This document shows positions 61,046 through 64,000 of a stretch of 64,000 nt of DNA, in pieces. Source of the DNA: an uncultured Flavobacteriales bacterium. Lineage in GTDB: Bacteria > Bacteroidota > Bacteroidia > Flavobacteriales > BACL11. Below the pieces are notes generated by a model. That model worked only from the letters and a program-made list of their open reading frames with translations, was not told the origin of the DNA and did not search any database. The number at the start of each line of letters is the position of its first letter. Position 1 is the stretch's first letter. The DNA lies in contig CAJIYG010000002.1 in NCBI GenBank assembly GCA_905181585.1, positions 62,001 to 126,000 on the forward strand, written 5' to 3'. The translations under genes were made by a program, and so were the position numbers.

Positions 61046-64000
61046 TTATTGGATGATTAGTTTCTTATTCACCACACCATTATTAGTTGTGATTTCTAAG
61101 AAGTAAACACCTTTAGAATTATCTGTTAGATCAATTTGTTTAGTGTATTCACCAACGAACTGCTCTAACGCTTCAGTATAAACAACCTCACCAACTACGT
61201 TGATTACTTTAACCTCTAGATCTTGAATGTCTTCTGAAACAAAAGTTACATTAAAGATATCTCTAGATGGGTTAGGGTAAACATCTAAGTTATTGATTGT
61301 GTTTCCACCTTCAAATCTTATTGGTAGAGTACCTGGCTGCGTCCATGTAATTGGAGTTGTCCATGTAGATCTATAAGATGTAACGTTAGAATCACAGAAT
61401 GTTCTACCTTGAGCTCTGTACGACTGTCCAGGAGTTAAACCGAACTTGTTCACAGTAAGTGTAGGGTAGTAAATACCGAATCCACCAGCTGTTCCCCAAG
61501 CTGCACCTGTAGTATCAACTCTTAATGCAATTCTTGCGAAAACATAAGCTCCTGTAGTATCCCAAGAGAATGTAGCTTTAGCTTGATTTCCATTAAATGT
61601 AGCAACACTTAAGTTAGTCATTGGAGGACAATCTGCTCCAGTAGTAAAGGTTGCAGGTTGTGAATAACCTGATTCCGTTCCACCACAGTAGAAAGCTTTC
61701 ATCTTAAACTGGTAAGTAGTTGCAGCTGTTAAGAACTGTAATCTCTTCTCAGTAGTATTAAGACCAAAGTTACATAGTCCATTACCAACCCCAGCTGACT
61801 TAGTCACCCAGTTACCATACGTACCATCAGAATTTACAACTCTAAATCTTACAAAGTATTTGAATACCATACAAGAGTTATCGTTCATATTATCCCATGA
61901 TACTGACGCTTTAGTATCTGTAGTCCAGTTAACTGATAATCCAGAAGGAACAGGACTAGCACAGTTAAAGTACGTACATGAACCATCATCAATAGTAGCA
62001 TTTGGATTGTAGTTAGATGCATTCGGGTCAGTACAACCAGAATAGATACAAGAACCATCATCCGTGTTTGCACCAGGATAGTAGTTTAATGCACTAGCAT
62101 CAGTACAACCGTAGATAAATGGAATACATGAACCATCATCACAAGTAGCAAGTGAATCATAGTTAACAGAGTTAATATCCATACAACCATCTACACAACA
62201 AGAACCATCATCAGAATTTGCTAATGGGTCATAGTTAGAAGCAGAAGTATCTGTACAACCAAATTGTAGTTGAGTACAAGTACCTACACTAAATGCATAA
62301 GATGCAGTTGAACCAAATGGAAGTGTTCCATAAACTAAAGTTGCACCTGAAGCATCAGTTAGCGTTACATTTCCAAGAGTTCCAGAAATCCATCCATCTC
62401 CAGCAGCATCATGTAAGTTTAATGTATAACAACCATCTACTAAACATGTTGAGTCAGAAATAGTATTGAATCCATTACTAAAAGGACCATAAGATGCAAC
62501 AACATATCCTAGATCATCTGTAACATCCCATGACATCTCACCTCCGCTAAAGTCAGTTACCGTAGTATGGTAAATTGAATTGTCGTAACAAGTGTATAGA
62601 CATGAACCATCATCAGTTTGCGCTAAAGGATCGTAGTTAACTGCAGTAACATCAGTACAACCAACATTACAAGAACCAACACCAATCTCTAGGTTTCCAG
62701 TAAATGGACATAAAGCACCAGGAGTTGTAGTTCCAAGTAATGTATCTCCATTAGAAGAAAGAATTAACCAATAAACTTCATTTTGCCAAGCACCTCCATC
62801 AACAGTTACCTCGTAACAGCCATCAGCTGCACAGAAGTTACCTTGAGCATATGAACCACCTGGTCCGTAGCTAAAGAATGAAGTATCACCAGCAGCATCA
62901 GTAATTAACATATAGTTACCATTCCAGCTATCTCCAAATGTATCAAACATCTGAATTTCAGCCCAGTCGTCTAAACAACAAGTACCATCATCTGTATTAG
63001 CTGATGAGCTATAGTTAGAAGCTAATGGATCTGTACAACCATATACAGGAGTTAAAGTATTTGATACTACAATATTATCAACAAATACATTATCACCATT
63101 TTGGAAGTATAGATATGGATATTTATTACAACCATCAAATGATAAACTAATTGTCTGACCAGCGTAAGCTGATAAGTCATATTGTATCGTTGACCATCCA
63201 TCAGATGTTTGAGTAGCAGCTTGATGATACTCAGTACCATAATTATCCGCTAATAGAGTTCCATCAGCAGTTAATCTAAACCATGAGTAGTTAGCATTAA
63301 ATGAATACTCTTGATTAAGATTAAAAGTAACATTTACAGGGTCTCCAGCAGTGTATTGTGTTAAATCAACACACATAATGTATGAACCTATCCAGTCACC
63401 TTTATCAGCAAAAGCATCTGCACCATTTGCAGGAGTTCCTCCCCAAGGAGCACCACCTTCAGTATGGAAAGCAATACCTTGACCTAAGTTAGCTAGAGTA
63501 TCAAAACCAGTAACAGTTTGAGCACCACCTAATGCGATACCATTTACACCATAACCAAGACTAAAGTCTTCGTTAGAAGCAAAAGCATCTAAACATGGAG
63601 GGTAAGTACAAGAACCATCATCAGTATTTACAGTAGCATCATAGTTTGTAGCTAGAATATCCGTACAACCGTATGTGAAACAACCTAACCACGCTTCATT
63701 AATACCTACTAAATCGTAAGCACCAGAAGCTAAAGTATTAGATGATACATCACCAGTAGTCATTTCAGTAATATCAAAATTATTACCATTCCAACCATCA
63801 CCGAATGAATCAATCATTTCAATTTGGTAACAACCATCATCGAAACATAGTAATGTATCGTATGGTGCACCACCAGAAAGAATAATAGCTCCTGAAGCAT
63901 CTAGTAAGTTCCAAGAAACTTCACCTTGCCATGAACCACCATCACATGTAATATTTACATAATGATTTGTGAAACAGAAATGACAAGAACCATCATCAGT
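61046..64000 (-). CDS. Giant surface protein with GDGWN units, GCTD repeats and T9SS domain (5' end outside window)
   Basis: The frame is open to the window edge, so the ATG at 63817 is internal. It encodes at least 984 residues. Order from the visible N-terminus: DDGSC end, a CDGGSWQGEVSW unit, DSFGDGWNG, GCTD repeat, a MAM-like domain, further GDSWNG and GDGWISG units separated by GCTD...DDGSC repeats, then the cassette of three repeats, two FnIII-like domains and a long sorting domain (YPNPSRDIFNVTF). Codons look optimised (more C-ending and preferred triplets than neighbours), suggesting strong expression. No enzyme domain seen. Confidence 0.82.
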   Translation of the reverse strand, partial: TDDGSCHFCFTNHYVNITCDGGSWQGEVSWNLLDASGAIILSGGAPYDTLLCFDDGCYQIEMIDSFGDGWNGNNFDITEMTTGDVSSNTLASGAYDLVGINEAWLGCFTYGCTDILATNYDATVNTDDGSCTYPPCLDAFASNEDFSLGYGVNGIALGGAQTVTGFDTLANLGQGIAFHTEGGAPWGGTPANGADAFADKGDWIGSYIMCVDLTQYTAGDPVNVTFNLNQEYSFNANYSWFRLTADGTLLADNYGTEYHQAATQTSDGWSTIQYDLSAYAGQTISLSFDGCNKYPYLYFQNGDNVFVDNIVVSNTLTPVYGCTDPLASNYSSSANTDDGTCCLDDWAEIQMFDTFGDSWNGNYMLITDAAGDTSFFSYGPGGSYAQGNFCAADGCYEVTVDGGAWQNEVYWLILSSNGDTLLGTTTPGALCPFTGNLEIGVGSCNVGCTDVTAVNYDPLAQTDDGSCLYTCYDNSIYHTTVTDFSGGEMSWDVTDDLGYVVASYGPFSNGFNTISDSTCLVDGCYTLNLHDAAGDGWISGTLGNVTLTDASGATLVYGTLPFGSTASYAFSVGTCTQLQFGCTDTSASNYDPLANSDDGSCCVDGCMDINSVNYDSLATCDDGSCIPFIYGCTDASALNYYPGANTDDGSCIYSGCTDPNASNYNPNATIDDGSCTYFNCASPVPSGLSVNWTTDTKASVSWDNMNDNSCMVFKYFVRFRVVNSDGTYGNWVTKSAGVGNGLCNFGLNTTEKRLQFLTAATTYQFKMKAFYCGGTESGYSQPATFTTGADCPPMTNLSVATFNGNQAKATFSWDTTGAYVFARIALRVDTTGAAWGTAGGFGIYYPTLTVNKFGLTPGQSYRAQGRTFCDSNVTSYRSTWTTPITWTQPGTLPIRFEGGNTINNLDVYPNPSRDIFNVTFVSEDIQDLEVKVINVVGEVVYTEALEQFVGEYTKQIDLTDNSKGVYFLEITTNNGVVNKKLIIQ
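61049..62188 (-). repeat. Shared C-terminal cassette, copy 3
   Basis: Runs from the GCMDINSVNYD repeat to the end. The same three repeats, FnIII pair and CTD as copies 1 and 2. A 60-nt block (61441-61500) has 56 of 60 bases in common with 37058-37117. Confidence 0.85.

Noticed and set aside
33545..63995. Regularly spaced similar DNA units in the giant genes that look at first like a repeat array
   Set aside because: They are in-frame protein repeats (GCTD...DDGSC) with variable spacing and codons; no palindromic direct repeats with unique spacers, and no cas genes, so not CRISPR.

Overview
The window is AT-rich DNA from a marine, probably uncultured member of the Flavobacteriales (Bacteroidota). 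The evidence is a green-type proteorhodopsin with a blh gene, many surface proteins with type IX secretion (T9SS) C-termini, -7 promoter elements of the form TAnnTTTG, DUF6340/DUF6702-type Bacteroidota proteins, a bifunctional DAHP synthase/chorismate mutase, and low-GC coding with AGA as the main arginine codon. No rRNA, tRNA, CRISPR array, insertion sequence or phage gene was seen. Once broken genes are included, no stretch over 300 bases is left without a gene.

Layout. 0-7.5 kb: small housekeeping and envelope genes (OsmC, an old-yellow-enzyme homologue with unusual codon use, an SPFH protein), two exported proteins with a short C-terminal tag, and lipoproteins. 7.5-11.9 kb: leucine catabolism (methylcrotonyl-CoA carboxylase beta, an enlarged acyl-CoA dehydrogenase, HMG-CoA lyase). 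12-16.6 kb: small membrane proteins, a heavily frameshifted dehydrogenase pseudogene, a VTT/DedA-type protein and a tagged esterase. 16.6-21 kb: a MerC/Fur-family pair diverging from a palindromic operator, followed by a three-gene ABC-2 system. 21-32.6 kb: Bax-inhibitor-like protein, another tagged esterase, a broken kelch protein, a PLP enzyme, an ABC exporter, two DEAD-box helicases (one frameshifted) and a GreA/B-like protein. 32.8-47.1 kb: giant modular surface proteins (a GH16 glucanase and a MAM-like protein) flanking two photolyase-family genes, then a T9SS surface protein. 47.1-50.7 kb: PhzF, a CPXCG protein, blh (frameshifted), proteorhodopsin and a nitroreductase. 50.7-58.7 kb: small secreted proteins, a cyclophilin, and a compact operon of esterase, MsrB, cupredoxin, extracellular nuclease and DAHP synthase. 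58.7-64 kb: two more giant surface proteins; the last runs off the window edge.

How it fits together. The cell looks like a surface-living photoheterotroph: light energy from proteorhodopsin, light-dependent DNA repair or sensing from the photolyase pair, and secreted hydrolases (laminarinase-type GH16, esterases, nuclease) plus Cys/Asp-rich adhesin-like proteins displayed through T9SS. Two kinds of C-terminal signal are present. One is the classical long type A domain, with the YPNP strand. The other is a contracted tag of about 35 residues ending close to LFYIYDDGTVEKKIIIE. Three or four giant proteins share a C-terminal cassette that is almost identical at the DNA level while their N-terminal domains differ.

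Caveat. At least seven genes carry single-base indels and one carries an in-frame stop. The indels are clustered (about 13.2-13.7, 23-24.7, 29.6-30.2 and 52.5-52.7 kb), so local consensus errors and true decay both have to be considered.
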